A stretch of DNA of 64,000 nucleotides from G965203045 sp965203045 (GCA_965203045.1 OZ241850.1:186001-250000); one strand, 5' to 3'; shown: positions 9,527-16,997, numbered from the stretch's first letter. The notes: generated from the letters alone by a model not told the origin. Made by a program: numbers and translations.

Positions 9527-10203
9527 TGCAAAAATTTAAACCTAAATTGGTGATGATTGATGTTGATGGCACCCTAGTTGATAGTGTCCCCGACTTAGCA
9601 TTTTGCGTTGATGAATTAATGAATGTCTTGGACCGACCTACTTGGGGCGAGGCTAAAGTGCGTCATTGGGTCGGCAATGGTGTGCCAAAATTAGTAGAAC
9701 GCGCCTTAACCGGCGAATTAAACGGCAAAGCAAATCAAAACGATTACAACAAAGCATACCCAATTTTCCTAAAATTATATTCTCAAAATATCTCAAAACG
9801 CTCCTACCTTTACAATGGCGTCAAAGAGGGTTTGACTTACCTGAACTCACTAAATTTAGACCTTGGATGTATTACCAACAAAGCCGCACAATTCACCCAC
9901 CCATTACTAAAAGATTTAGGTATCTTTCATGAATTTAAATTAGTGATTAGCGGCGATACTCTAACCAAAAAGAAACCAGACCCAGCACCACTACTACATG
10001 CCGCCAACCATTTCAATATAAACCCAAACTCAGAAAAATGCCTAATGATAGGCGATTCTATAAGCGATGTTAAAGCTTCTCGTGCCGCTAACTTTGCTAT
10101 TATTTGTATGTCTTATGGCTACAATCACGGTGTTGATATTACAACAGCAAACCCTGATTTAGTAATTGACTCAATGGCAAAATTGATAAATTATATCAAT
10201 TAA
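9526..10203 (+). CDS. gph: phosphoglycolate phosphatase (HAD superfamily)
   Basis: 225 residues. HAD motif I is MIDVDGTLVDSVPDL (residues ~8-22, Asp nucleophile and Asp+2), motif II is CITNK, motif III is around KKKPDPAPL, and motif IV is MIGDSISDVKAS. The cap domain lies between motifs I and II, the usual layout for Gph. It removes phosphate from 2-phosphoglycolate, formed by RuBisCO oxygenation or DNA repair. Its place behind the sugar-phosphate genes fits a Calvin-cycle role, though RuBisCO is not in the window. It overlaps the preceding gene by one base (TAATG). Confidence 0.9.
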   Translation: MQKFKPKLVMIDVDGTLVDSVPDLAFCVDELMNVLDRPTWGEAKVRHWVGNGVPKLVERALTGELNGKANQNDYNKAYPIFLKLYSQNISKRSYLYNGVKEGLTYLNSLNLDLGCITNKAAQFTHPLLKDLGIFHEFKLVISGDTLTKKKPDPAPLLHAANHFNINPNSEKCLMIGDSISDVKASRAANFAIICMSYGYNHGVDITTANPDLVIDSMAKLINYIN

Positions 10204-10531
10204 AAAATACTTTAATATTATTACCAAGTGCCAATAAAATCAATCTTAGTTGGTTTTTTAAACGAGTCTAGTTGTTCAAAACTTACCGTACTTTTGGTGC
10301 TATGGAACATTAGTCCTTATTATGCTTAGCCCATAATACACAGGCTTCATCTTTTGATTGATGTTGATGTGTAGTTGCCTTGATAGTGTTATATTGAAGA
10401 TGAATAATACTGCCAAACTATATTGCCAATTTTTCAACCAAGATGGCAATAAGTGAATCATTGAGGTTTTTTAACTTGTAAGTATTGATTTAAAGGCTAG
10501 ATGTTTTGTTTTTAGTTTTATGATACTTTGA
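10204..10531. other. intergenic stretch with a decayed minus-strand reading frame
   Basis: No intact gene. On the minus strand between about 10420 and 10330 one frame reads as a plausible protein tail (ending LWAKHNKD), with a stop upstream and no start. It is probably a remnant. This is the junction between the core operon ending in gph and the minus-strand accessory region. Confidence 0.4.
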
Positions 10532-10927
10532 TTACAGCGATGTAATTACTTGATAAATCGCATAAACCCAAATAATAATTGATATTAAGAACGAAACAAG
10601 CACTGCTGCACTAGCCATATCTTTAGATTGCTTTGCTAGAATATGATATTCGGGTGAGACCTTATCTACTATTGTCTCAATGGCTGAGTTCAGTAATTCT
10701 ACAACAAGTATAAAAAGATGCGAGATGACGATTGCCACTTTTAAGGCTAATGTAAACGGGGAAAATGTGGCTACTATTGTCATAACAATAAGAACTATCA
10801 ACTCTTGTTGAAATGCCGTTTCATTCCTTATTGCGTGCTTAAGTCCATCAAAGGAATTCCTAAAAGCTAAAATAATTCGTTGAAAGTTCAAAGGGTTTTT
10901 GAATTGTGTGCTTTGTTTTTTGTTCAT
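10532..10927 (-). CDS. dgkA: diacylglycerol kinase (DgkA type)
   Basis: 131 residues, typical for the small trimeric integral-membrane kinase that phosphorylates diacylglycerol to phosphatidic acid. The family motifs AFRNSFDGLKHAI (residues ~21-33), ETAFQQE, and ELLNSAIETIVDKVSPEYH followed by AKDMASAAV-like AKQSKDMASAAV are clear, with three membrane helices between and after. It lies at the downstream edge of the cassette region and could be backbone or the last cassette. No attC-like element follows it, which favours backbone. Confidence 0.93.
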   Translation of the reverse strand: MNKKQSTQFKNPLNFQRIILAFRNSFDGLKHAIRNETAFQQELIVLIVMTIVATFSPFTLALKVAIVISHLFILVVELLNSAIETIVDKVSPEYHILAKQSKDMASAAVLVSFLISIIIWVYAIYQVITSL

Positions 10928-10993
10928 ATATAAATCAGGTTGGTTCTACACTAGTGCTTATTTCAAAAGCCCGACGCTTTTTTAAATGATAGA

Positions 10994-11137
10994 TTAGGCA
11001 GAGCTGGTAATTATAATAGAGTGAAACAACCTAATTCCTACCGATAATTTTACAAAAATTCCGTTAGAATAGCTTCCCTGCATATTTCCCCATAGATAGG
11101 CTAATTTTGGCCCATTATCAATTTTAACTAGTGCCAT
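10994..11137 (-). pseudogene. possible protein remnant between dgkA and the first attC-like element
   Basis: A 47-codon frame from an ATG at 11137. The same frame stays open and protein-like upstream to about 11190 (DSIIHITAAKGDTN), without a start and broken by stops near the attC-like element. I do not recognise the family. It looks like the truncated 3' half of a former gene; it may be only noise. Confidence 0.25.
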
Positions 11138-11198
11138 ATTAGTATCACCTTTAGCAGCGGTAATATGAATGATGCTATCTGTAAGTTTGTCCAGCCTA

Positions 11199-11257
11199 TA
11201 ACACCAAAACTCAGCGAACGAGTAAGTTTATCAGTCCGCTAGGGTAGATAATTAGGA
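11199..11257 (-). repeat. attC-like element 1
   Basis: 59 bp just downstream of the YecR-like gene. Read on the minus strand it starts with CCTAATTA, has a central AGCGGACTGATAAAC and CGCTGAGTTTT, and ends GGTGTTA. The ends are short inverted boxes and the inner AGCG/CGCT can pair. It shares the CGCTGACTGAGTTTTAA-type block with most other intergenic elements of the region. Confidence 0.5.
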
Positions 11258-11306
11258 GGTTTTATGCTTTTTATAAGCCTTCCACATTAATAATTTTAAC
11301 AAAATT

Positions 11307-11624
11307 TTATTTATTTGCACTTCCAATACATTGGTACTCTGTGGTAACTCTTGCCCGAATACAGTTTCCATAGCCATTATATGTCGTGCAAAAACTTGTA
11401 GAACCTCCAAATGCTTCAGCATTAGTATATCCCCATGCACTACATTTTTCAATTGCTGTTTGTATTGCATGATTAGTATCAATCCTAACTTCATCAAATA
11501 TGCCATGCTCATACGCTAATCTTACAGTTCCATCTGATTTGCTGCCTCCAATTGCTGTCATATGAGTAATAGTTTGACAACCCAAAAGAAAAAAACCCAG
11601 TAAAGATAATATAACTAGCCTCAT
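11307..11624 (-). CDS. YecR-like small lipoprotein
   Basis: 105 residues from the ATG at 11624, preceded by GGAGTGAAAAG; an upstream in-frame Met at 11693 lacks a ribosome-binding site. A lipoprotein signal with lipobox LLGC (Cys ~16) is followed by GGSKSDGTVRLAYEHG, the signature of the YecR lipoprotein family, and four cysteines in the mature part. It is probably anchored in the outer membrane by diacylation. Function is unknown beyond the family. It is the sole gene of its cassette, between attC-like elements at 11199-11257 and 11681-11737, and shares its 5' leader with three other exported-protein cassettes. Confidence 0.8.
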   Translation of the reverse strand: MRLVILSLLGFFLLGCQTITHMTAIGGSKSDGTVRLAYEHGIFDEVRIDTNHAIQTAIEKCSAWGYTNAEAFGGSTSFCTTYNGYGNCIRARVTTEYQCIGSANK

Positions 11625-11687
11625 TCTTTTCACTCCAACCACTCTATAAAAAAATCTTAATAGAAAGATGAGTGGCAAACACCTAAC
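11625..11687 (-). promoter_or_regulatory. conserved cassette leader with stem-loop, copy 1
   Basis: Between the R'-like GTTAGGT and the YecR-like start. On the minus strand CCACTC and GAGTGG form a perfect 6 bp stem around a T-rich loop, and the 3' arm runs into GGTTGGAGTGA, the ribosome-binding site. The same layout with different stem bases recurs at 17614, 21152 and 26832. Confidence 0.5.
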
Positions 11688-11737
11688 TATCAATTATTAA
11701 CAGTATCATACTCTAAATACAACTACAAAACGTTATA
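11681..11737 (-). repeat. attC-like element 2 (divergent type)
   Basis: 57 bp. On the minus strand it begins TATAACGTTTTG and ends ATAGTTAGGTG, with CTAAC/GTTAG-type ends but an interior unlike the common type. It is immediately downstream of the membrane protein at 11759 and upstream of the YecR-like leader. Confidence 0.4.
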
Positions 11738-11758
11738 CTCATATTAAAAGCATATTTA

Positions 11759-12223
11759 CTAGGTTTGTTTTTCACCTTCTAATTTCTTATAACCCACTAT
11801 TATAAGTACTATAAATGCAGCTACTAATGATGCAAACCTTAAACTATCTGGCAACTCAGACCAATAATTTATATAACCATGAGACACACTAAGAATACCA
11901 CCAAAAATAAGTCCTGAACCTATTGCATTGCTTGAGACAAAAGCACCGATAACAATTGATAATAGTCCAAGTGGAACGGCGACAAAAAATAGATGTTGTT
12001 GAAATTTTTTATTTGCAGATTTAAATTCTAACTCTAGTTTTTTCTTTTTTGCGGCCAACTCTTTTTTCTTTTCAGCAGACGCATCTCTGTAATCTTGGCG
12101 GTAGTTATCTATATGATAATCAATATATTCTGGTGGAGTGCTAAACATACTAACACCATAGTGAAACATCAAAGGTAAAATGATGGCAATACCAAAACCT
12201 AAGGCGAATCTTTTTGCTAACAT
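11759..12223 (-). CDS. cassette-borne membrane protein with charged coiled segment
   Basis: 154 residues, not recognised. A transmembrane helix at ~7-27 is followed by a strongly charged, Lys/Glu-rich predicted coiled coil (~45-80), then three hydrophobic segments (~80-100, ~102-118, ~130-147). The start ATG has AAGGAGTATAAAA upstream. It follows the SDR remnant with little spacing, so both may have shared a cassette. No function is assigned. Confidence 0.65.
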   Translation of the reverse strand: MLAKRFALGFGIAIILPLMFHYGVSMFSTPPEYIDYHIDNYRQDYRDASAEKKKELAAKKKKLELEFKSANKKFQQHLFFVAVPLGLLSIVIGAFVSSNAIGSGLIFGGILSVSHGYINYWSELPDSLRFASLVAAFIVLIIVGYKKLEGEKQT

Positions 12224-12234
12224 TTTTTATACTC

Positions 12235-12599
12235 CTTATTTTAAAGCTAATCGGACTGCGGGTAAGCAACAATCCTCTATAAAATTTTATTTTATCACAA
12301 TGGTTATTCGCTTTTAAAAAACTTATTTGACCAAGAAACTTTCGTTTAAAACCATGCCTATAATCTTCATCATCCAGACCTTGAAATGGTTTTAAGGTGA
12401 TATCACCTCCAACAACTAAGATGAGTGAATCAAATTCGCCAATTTTTTTTAAACATCCCACGACTGAAGCTAAGTCAATATAATCACACTGGATATCGCT
12501 ACTCACACATACCAACACGGACGATTTCATGACTATGAGATAATGCCTTATCTATCCCTTACCAATGAGACCTGAAGCGCCAATGATTATTATTTTCAT
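12235..12599 (-). pseudogene. short-chain dehydrogenase/reductase remnant
   Basis: From an ATG at 12599 (after AGGAGGTTCT) the frame reads MKIIIIGASGLIGKG, an SDR Rossmann start, then hits a stop. The next frame continues LSHSHEIVRVGM, and after another shift the first frame resumes with DIQCDYIDLASVVG, LILVVGGDI and FLGQISFL. These are the successive beta-alpha units of a known small SDR type (NAD(P)-dependent oxidoreductase). At least two frameshifts and a missing 3' half (no YxxxK catalytic region) make it nonfunctional. The open 126-codon stretch inside it is only part of this wreck. Confidence 0.75.
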
Positions 12600-12639
12600 A
12601 GAACCTCCTATGTATTTATAGGCTTAAAAATCTACGTAT

Positions 12640-12758
12640 AAATAGCTGCCTGATGAAAAATTTATCCTGCGTCAACGGCTGTGCATTTAGTCCGCTTATT
12701 AGATTAGACAAACCACAGACAACCTAGCAAGTGGATTATAATCAGCAACTAGTTAGGA
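12640..12758 (-). repeat. long intercassette repeat, copy 1
   Basis: Shares with 13408-13591, 17768-17857, 20585-20716, 21216-21364 and 26948-27090 the succession GATGAAAAATTTATT, a GGCAAG..-like part, AAGTGGATTATAATC and a terminal GTTAGGA. It lies downstream of the cytochrome b561 gene. The terminal box at 12752-12758 matches attC R''-type ends. This copy is the most diverged. Confidence 0.5.
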
Positions 12759-12768
12759 CATGCTGTTC

Positions 12769-13359
12769 TTAGAGTTTGTTGATTGTCATTTTCTGTAGTG
12801 TCCTGTCTTTTTTAACGAAGTGATGATACAAAGCTGCTAAAACATGGCCCAATATGAGAAGCCATACCAGCCACTCTCCTAATATATTTTTATGGATAAA
12901 GTCTATAGGTTTTTCAAATTCCTTAAACTCAATACCAAGCCCGTTATTAACTAACGAAACGAATAACTGTGTGCTCTCAAATTTCGGGATATCAAACATG
13001 AAGAAATATTCCGTATTCACCCCAGTACCTACATACCCCGTAATTGGCATAACTATCATGATAGCATATAGCGCATAATGCCCAGCGTGAGCGGCAAAAT
13101 GTTCTAGTTTAGTGCCCGGTTCCAAATTAGGCGCACGATTGGTAACTCTCCAGATAATGCGAAGCACTACAACAACAGCAATAGTAACCCCAATTGATAA
13201 ATGAAGCTGAAGCGCTGTCCAATTTTCAGGAGTCTTGTCTTCTGTGAACCAATGCCTATAATAAACGCTTATATAAGACGCTAGAAATAGTATTACTACT
13301 ACCCAATGCAACCACTTGGCAATTAAACCATAATTATTAGCGGTGTTTTTAAGGTTCAT
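12769..13359 (-). CDS. cytochrome b561 family protein
   Basis: 196 residues from the ATG at 13359 with GGAG upstream; an in-frame Met at 13404 is less likely. Four membrane helices carry the family's histidines: KWLHW near the N-terminus, LQLHLSIG, the HAGHYALY segment and LGHVLAALYHH at the end, which fit two b-haem ligand pairs. Small proteins of this family (YodB/CybB type) move electrons between quinol and periplasmic acceptors in the inner membrane. It stands alone between two long repeats, consistent with a single-gene cassette. Confidence 0.88.
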   Translation of the reverse strand: MNLKNTANNYGLIAKWLHWVVVILFLASYISVYYRHWFTEDKTPENWTALQLHLSIGVTIAVVVVLRIIWRVTNRAPNLEPGTKLEHFAAHAGHYALYAIMIVMPITGYVGTGVNTEYFFMFDIPKFESTQLFVSLVNNGLGIEFKEFEKPIDFIHKNILGEWLVWLLILGHVLAALYHHFVKKDRTLQKMTINKL

Positions 13360-13407
13360 TAAATACTCCGATATTGGTAAGTGTTCTAGCGGGGCTAAAG
13401 ACAAGCG

Positions 13408-13591
13408 ACTATCCGATAAAAAAATTATTTTACATCAAGTGTCGTTCGTTTAATGCGCTTATTGGACAAACCTTAGGCAGTCTGGCAAGTGGATTATCGT
13501 TCGTAGTCCGTTAAATCCAACTGTCTGCAATCAATTCTAAGATTAAACTCAGTCGGCAGCGTTATTTGTCCGCTGGGGTGGATAGTTAGGT
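13408..13591 (-). repeat. long intercassette repeat with attC-like end, copy 2
   Basis: The fullest copy. It contains the GATAAAAAAATTATTTTACATCAAG block, GGCAGTCTGGCAAGTGGATTAT, GCAATCAATTCTA, then the common attC-like segment (AAACTCAGTCGGCAGCG...TCCGCTGGGGTGGATAGTTAGGT at 13542-13591). It separates the cytochrome b561 gene from the 157-residue membrane protein and abuts the latter's stop codon. Confidence 0.6.
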
Positions 13592-14064
13592 TATTTTTTA
13601 AATTTTTCACTGCATATATCAAAAATATTAGTATCAAGGACAAAAGATTCAGTTACTCCGTCAGCCATAACTGATGTCCACATAATCTCTCTTTGGATTA
13701 GTGATTCAATACTAGCTGATGATACAGACGTATTATTCATTTGTGACCATGTGAGGACGCTACCTCCTGCACCAATAAATGCCTTTATTACCTCTTTTTC
13801 TCCTTTATTTAACTTATTACATATGTGCTCTACTTTTTCTTTTTCAATTTTTCTCTTTTCATAACTAGTTATTTTTTCATACAATCCTGATGAAACAATT
13901 CTAACTACAGGAAAAGATATTATTAAAGAAAAAACAGCGATAACCCAATCTTGAAAATATAAATATACAATCAATCCAATAATTCCTGATAAGGAAGTTG
14001 CAATGCCTCTCCCAAAATCAGTCTCAGAATATACTCGCTCCGCCCATTTTTCAACAGCTCTCAT
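13591..14064 (-). CDS. membrane protein, possibly SieB-like
   Basis: 157 residues. Two adjacent hydrophobic helices (~22-38 and ~40-60) are followed by a charged cytoplasmic region with a KRKIEKEKVE helix and a globular C-terminus (GEKEVIKAFIGAGGSVLTW, then LIQREIMW). Two N-terminal helices plus a cytosolic wHTH-like domain resemble superinfection-exclusion protein SieB. That is a resemblance of layout, not a confident family call. The R'-like ACCTAAC of the next attC lies 7 bp upstream of the start codon, leaving no clear Shine-Dalgarno. A single-gene cassette. Confidence 0.6.
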   Translation of the reverse strand: MRAVEKWAERVYSETDFGRGIATSLSGIIGLIVYLYFQDWVIAVFSLIISFPVVRIVSSGLYEKITSYEKRKIEKEKVEHICNKLNKGEKEVIKAFIGAGGSVLTWSQMNNTSVSSASIESLIQREIMWTSVMADGVTESFVLDTNIFDICSEKFKK

Positions 14065-14070
14065 TCACAT

Positions 14071-14127
14071 ACCTAACATTAAAACTCAGTCAGCGAAACC
14101 AGCTGTCCACTGGAGTGGATGATTAGA
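14071..14127 (-). repeat. attC-like element 3
   Basis: 57 bp. Minus-strand reading starts TCTAATCATCCACTCC, has AGTGGACAGC and GCTGACTGAGTTTTAA inside, and ends TGTTAGGT. Inverted ends and pairable inner boxes fit attC. It joins the genes at 14172 and 13591. Confidence 0.6.
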
Positions 14128-14171
14128 TAATTGTATAATTACGATATTTTTATCATAAAAGCAGTTTGTTT

Positions 14172-14849
14172 TCATTTTTTACTCATTACCTGCTTCCTTG
14201 CATTCCCAAGGCCACGAGATATTGACCATGGCAAAGGATGCTGTTTTTTAAATTTAGTTTTTACGACTTCAGATAAAATACCATCGATACCTATAGCTTC
14301 TATTACGATTTCTAGGTCTCGTAAGTCATTTTCTTCGCCTTGCTCTTTAAGAATAATTTGAAATGAAGCCACAGTATCAAGATAACCAGATATATAAACA
14401 GACTTATCCTTTATTGACCATTTACGCCAATCATTGTAATCAAACAATTTTAATACACGCACCTTTGTATCAGTGTTTTTTAAATGGTCTGCACACACAA
14501 CAGGGGAGACTTTATTATAAAGAACATAAGCAGCAGATTTATCTAAATGTTCTGAAAAATTCCAGTTTAATAACGATATCCAATTTGATAGTTTGGTATT
14601 TTTAACACAGTTTATCCAAGTATTCAATTCCTTACCAAGTTCATCTCTTGGTGCATTGCCATATATGATAAATGCCACTGTCTCAAAATACGCGTATAGA
14701 TAAATTTTTTCTTGTTTCTTGTTTAAGTGAGCATGCTTATAAAGGTCCATTAGCCATGGAAAATTATTTTTTGTTGCACTATATACAAAGAGTGAAAATA
14801 AGCAAATAATCAATAAGACCGTTATTTTTTTCATGTGAATGTTTTTCAT
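14172..14849 (-). CDS. exported protein with internally duplicated domain
   Basis: 225 residues, not recognised. A cleavable-looking signal peptide spans ~1-25 (VLLIICLFSLFVYSA). The mature part seems to contain two related halves: IYLYAYFETVAFIIYGN at ~49-65 and VYISGYLDTVASFQIIL at ~150-166 align around a GY/AY-x-(D/E)TVA core. Paired cysteines (~82 and ~119) could form a disulfide. The layout (GYxxTVA helix plus cysteines) recalls small periplasmic Rap1a/Tai-like immunity proteins, but I cannot claim membership. The ATG overlaps the R' end of the upstream attC (GTTAAATG). Confidence 0.65.
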   Translation of the reverse strand: MKNIHMKKITVLLIICLFSLFVYSATKNNFPWLMDLYKHAHLNKKQEKIYLYAYFETVAFIIYGNAPRDELGKELNTWINCVKNTKLSNWISLLNWNFSEHLDKSAAYVLYNKVSPVVCADHLKNTDTKVRVLKLFDYNDWRKWSIKDKSVYISGYLDTVASFQIILKEQGEENDLRDLEIVIEAIGIDGILSEVVKTKFKKQHPLPWSISRGLGNARKQVMSKK

Positions 14850-14850
14850 T

Positions 14851-14903
14851 TAACATTAAAACTCGTCTACCTTGTGAGTAATCAGATAAGGTGGGTAATT
14901 AGA
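14851..14903 (-). repeat. attC-like element 4 (short variant)
   Basis: 53 bp. Minus strand: TCTAATTACCCACCTT at the start, AAGGTAGACGAGTTTTAATGTTAAA at the end. It lacks part of the central block of the common type. Its 5' end overlaps the stop codon of the gene at 14899, and its 3' end overlaps the start codon at 14849. Confidence 0.5.
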
Positions 14904-15471
14904 ATTTTAATATATCCTTATTATTTTTGTAGAATTCTTCAACCGCCCACTTATTACTAAATTTTAAATTGTTATAAATTCTTTCCCAGTCTGATATATT
15001 AGTAATTAAGGTCTTTATATCAGCCACTAAATAAAGATAAAATTCATTTTTAGTCTCTAGCAATGCTTTCATAGTAACATCAAGAATATTTAATATATCT
15101 TCTTTGGTTTTGGATATATTTTTAATAGAGGATTTTCTACCTCTTGCATAGTCCCATAACTCCCCTGGAGACTTTAAAACAAGTTCTTGTATAAACTCTT
15201 CCATCCTGTCGGCTAATTGCATTGGATTCAGGTCTTTTCTTTCTGCTGATAATGGGTCATAGAATGCTTTAATAGCAGATTTATTAAGAGCATACTCTAC
15301 CATGCGAGTTCTAGTTTCTTCATCCATTTTATGAAAACCTACTGATACAGTTCTTACAGTATGGCCTGAACTGTCCACAACATCAAAATGCATGTCGGGC
15401 ACTCTAATTACCATTTGATATTTTTTTGTATTATCACATCCTTTTCTTACTTTCCATTGATAACCGTCCAT
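14899..15471 (-). CDS. cassette protein of unknown function
   Basis: 190 residues from the ATG at 15471 (a TTG two codons upstream is also open). No signal peptide or membrane segment. The N-terminal third has beta-rich WKVRKG and VIRVPDMHFDVVDS; the rest is helical with many Lys/Glu. I do not recognise it. The R' box GTTAGGAG sits where the Shine-Dalgarno should be (AGGAG, 8 bp before ATG), so the recombination site itself seems to supply the ribosome-binding site. The stop codon overlaps the next attC-like element. Confidence 0.65.
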   Translation of the reverse strand: MDGYQWKVRKGCDNTKKYQMVIRVPDMHFDVVDSSGHTVRTVSVGFHKMDEETRTRMVEYALNKSAIKAFYDPLSAERKDLNPMQLADRMEEFIQELVLKSPGELWDYARGRKSSIKNISKTKEDILNILDVTMKALLETKNEFYLYLVADIKTLITNISDWERIYNNLKFSNKWAVEEFYKNNKDILKF

Positions 15472-15481
15472 TACCAAAACT

Positions 15482-15672
15482 CCTAACTATTAATAGACAT
15501 CCTAATATACCACAAAAGCAAAACAAAAAATTATGCAAAATAAAAATGAGAAATCTTTTTTTTGACTTCAACAAGGCTATTGATTAAGGCAACTTAATTA
15601 TTATGCTAAAGTGTCTGTTTCAACACAAAATCAAACTTTAACTATCTGCTGGAATGCTTGGCGATATTGATT
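15482..15672 (-). repeat. intercassette region with divergent attC-like ends
   Basis: No gene. The upstream end of the next cassette has ACTCCTAAC (15479-15487); near the gene at 15673 stands AACTTTAACTATCTGCTGGAATGC (15632-15655), which resembles the GTAGTTAG/CCGCTGGAGTGG end of other elements in degraded form. The A-rich stretch ATCCTAATATACCACAAAA (15499-15517) recurs almost exactly at 18492-18510, so two cassette junctions share it. Confidence 0.35.
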
Positions 15673-15993
15673 TTAATTGGGTAAATCATTATTTGCTAAA
15701 CGGTATTGATATGATTGCTCTTTTTTACATCTATTGATAATCATTGTGTTTTCAATTACATCACCCATAGTCCAATAAACCATATTGTTTATGTTGCAAT
15801 ATGGAATATCTTTTTGATAAAACTTGCCGATATAACCATACTTTCTTGTATGCTTAATCAACTCTACAAACAAGGTCTTGTTCACTTTGTTTCTAGCGAT
15901 ATACTCGTGGGGCCAAGTTTTGGCGTAGGTTTTTGCAAAAATCCAATCTGTATCGTTTATAAATTTTGCTAAATGCTTAGGTAATTCTTTCAT
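15673..15993 (-). CDS. small partner protein of the nuclease cassette
   Basis: 106 residues. The blocks DWIFAKTYAKTWPHEY (residues ~15-30) and YWTMGDVIENTMIINR (~73-88) belong to a widespread but functionally unassigned small protein that I recall in many bacterial genomes, often next to nuclease or restriction genes. No signal or membrane segment. Its start overlaps the end of the upstream nuclease-like gene by 17 bp, so the two are translationally coupled and probably act together. A role in defence is inferred from this pairing only. Confidence 0.7.
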   Translation of the reverse strand: MKELPKHLAKFINDTDWIFAKTYAKTWPHEYIARNKVNKTLFVELIKHTRKYGYIGKFYQKDIPYCNINNMVYWTMGDVIENTMIINRCKKEQSYQYRLANNDLPN

Positions 15994-16933
15994 TTAGAAA
16001 TACCAAAACTGATTTGGTTTGTTGAACAATATGATTAACAATTTGTTCCTTATCCATACCTGCTTGAAGTTGGATGCTAATAGAATCTTCATTAGTATTT
16101 TTAGCGTTAAATTCTTTTAATAAATACCTAATTTTTTGAGAGGATTTCCAATTTTTATTAATAGTTAATCCAAATGGTGTTTGAGATTTAAGCTTAAACC
16201 ACTGATAATTGTCAAACCATAGACGACAAGTAAAGCCAAATGCTTTGAAGTAAAAACCGTAGCCATATTTTGAGTTAGCTTTTTGTAATCTACTAAAATC
16301 TGTATCACCCCATTGTTTTAATAAAAAATAACAGTCATCTAATAACTGTGCTAATTGATAAGATATTCTGCCATGCATGGGGCTTAAGTCTGCTTGAGAC
16401 AAAGGTGGCATACCTTCGGTATCCATTTTTTGGCATAATCCTTTGACTTGTGATAAATCAGAGGCTAGTTTATGATTGTGGTTTTTATTATTTTCTCTTT
16501 CAATCTGGTTTAAAAAATCAAGCCAAGCACAAATAATGACTTTGTGGTTTGTGCCATTGAGTCTGTTTTCTATCTCTACATTTAATGAGATAAGCCTTTG
16601 TTCAGGTGCAAGAAATAAAATCTTGCCATCTGCTGATAATTCTTTTAAATAATTTTCTGGCTGATTATCCGTTAGGTTTGCCCAAAATTTACCTTCAATG
16701 ATAACTTGCTTTTCACCAAGCCGACTCAGTCCAGTTATATCAGGTCTGCCATTTTGTTTGGTTGCTAACTCTGTTTCAAAATGGGATGGAACTTTGTCTA
16801 TGCTTAGTAAATTTTTTAGTGTTGTTCGGGCAGCGGGATATTGGTTTAATAGATAGCAAACACTACTATTGGCAACATTTTCATATTCTGAGATGAAATT
16901 ACTGGCAATATGCGTTAGGAGTGAATTTTGCAT
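15977..16933 (-). CDS. PD-(D/E)XK nuclease superfamily protein
   Basis: 318 residues from the ATG at 16933; an in-frame TTG at 16951 is also possible. The catalytic-type motif is GRPDIT (Asp ~71) followed 13 residues later by VIIEGKFW (Glu, Lys), with an upstream Glu in FETELATKQ, the typical E...PD...(D/E)XK order. The C-terminal half (~200-318) contains an aromatic stretch (YGYGFYFKAFGFTCRLWFD) and a helical end. This resembles the PD-(D/E)XK family members found beside restriction and other defence genes. It forms a two-gene cassette with the overlapping 106-residue protein. Confidence 0.75.
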   Translation of the reverse strand: MQNSLLTHIASNFISEYENVANSSVCYLLNQYPAARTTLKNLLSIDKVPSHFETELATKQNGRPDITGLSRLGEKQVIIEGKFWANLTDNQPENYLKELSADGKILFLAPEQRLISLNVEIENRLNGTNHKVIICAWLDFLNQIERENNKNHNHKLASDLSQVKGLCQKMDTEGMPPLSQADLSPMHGRISYQLAQLLDDCYFLLKQWGDTDFSRLQKANSKYGYGFYFKAFGFTCRLWFDNYQWFKLKSQTPFGLTINKNWKSSQKIRYLLKEFNAKNTNEDSISIQLQAGMDKEQIVNHIVQQTKSVLVFLNERIT

Positions 16934-16947
16934 TTGGGAATATAATA

Positions 16948-16997
16948 TCAAAAATCAGTAGGTGGTGCTAGTCATTCGCTGGAGTGGTTAGTTAGAG
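16948..16997 (-). repeat. attC-like element 5
   Basis: About 50 bp upstream of the nuclease cassette and downstream of the small membrane gene. Minus strand: CTCTAACTAACCACTCCAGCG at the start, then ATGACTAGCACC and a degraded CTGATTTTTGA end. The 5' half matches the common type closely; the R' end is not recognisable as GTTRRRY. Confidence 0.45.

Noticed and set aside
10532..10927. dgkA as a certain integron cassette
   Set aside because: No attC-like element follows it; it may be backbone at the array edge.
12150..12530. A 126-codon frame that could be called a gene
   Set aside because: Its first half is the middle of a broken SDR gene and its end runs into the neighbouring membrane gene in another frame.
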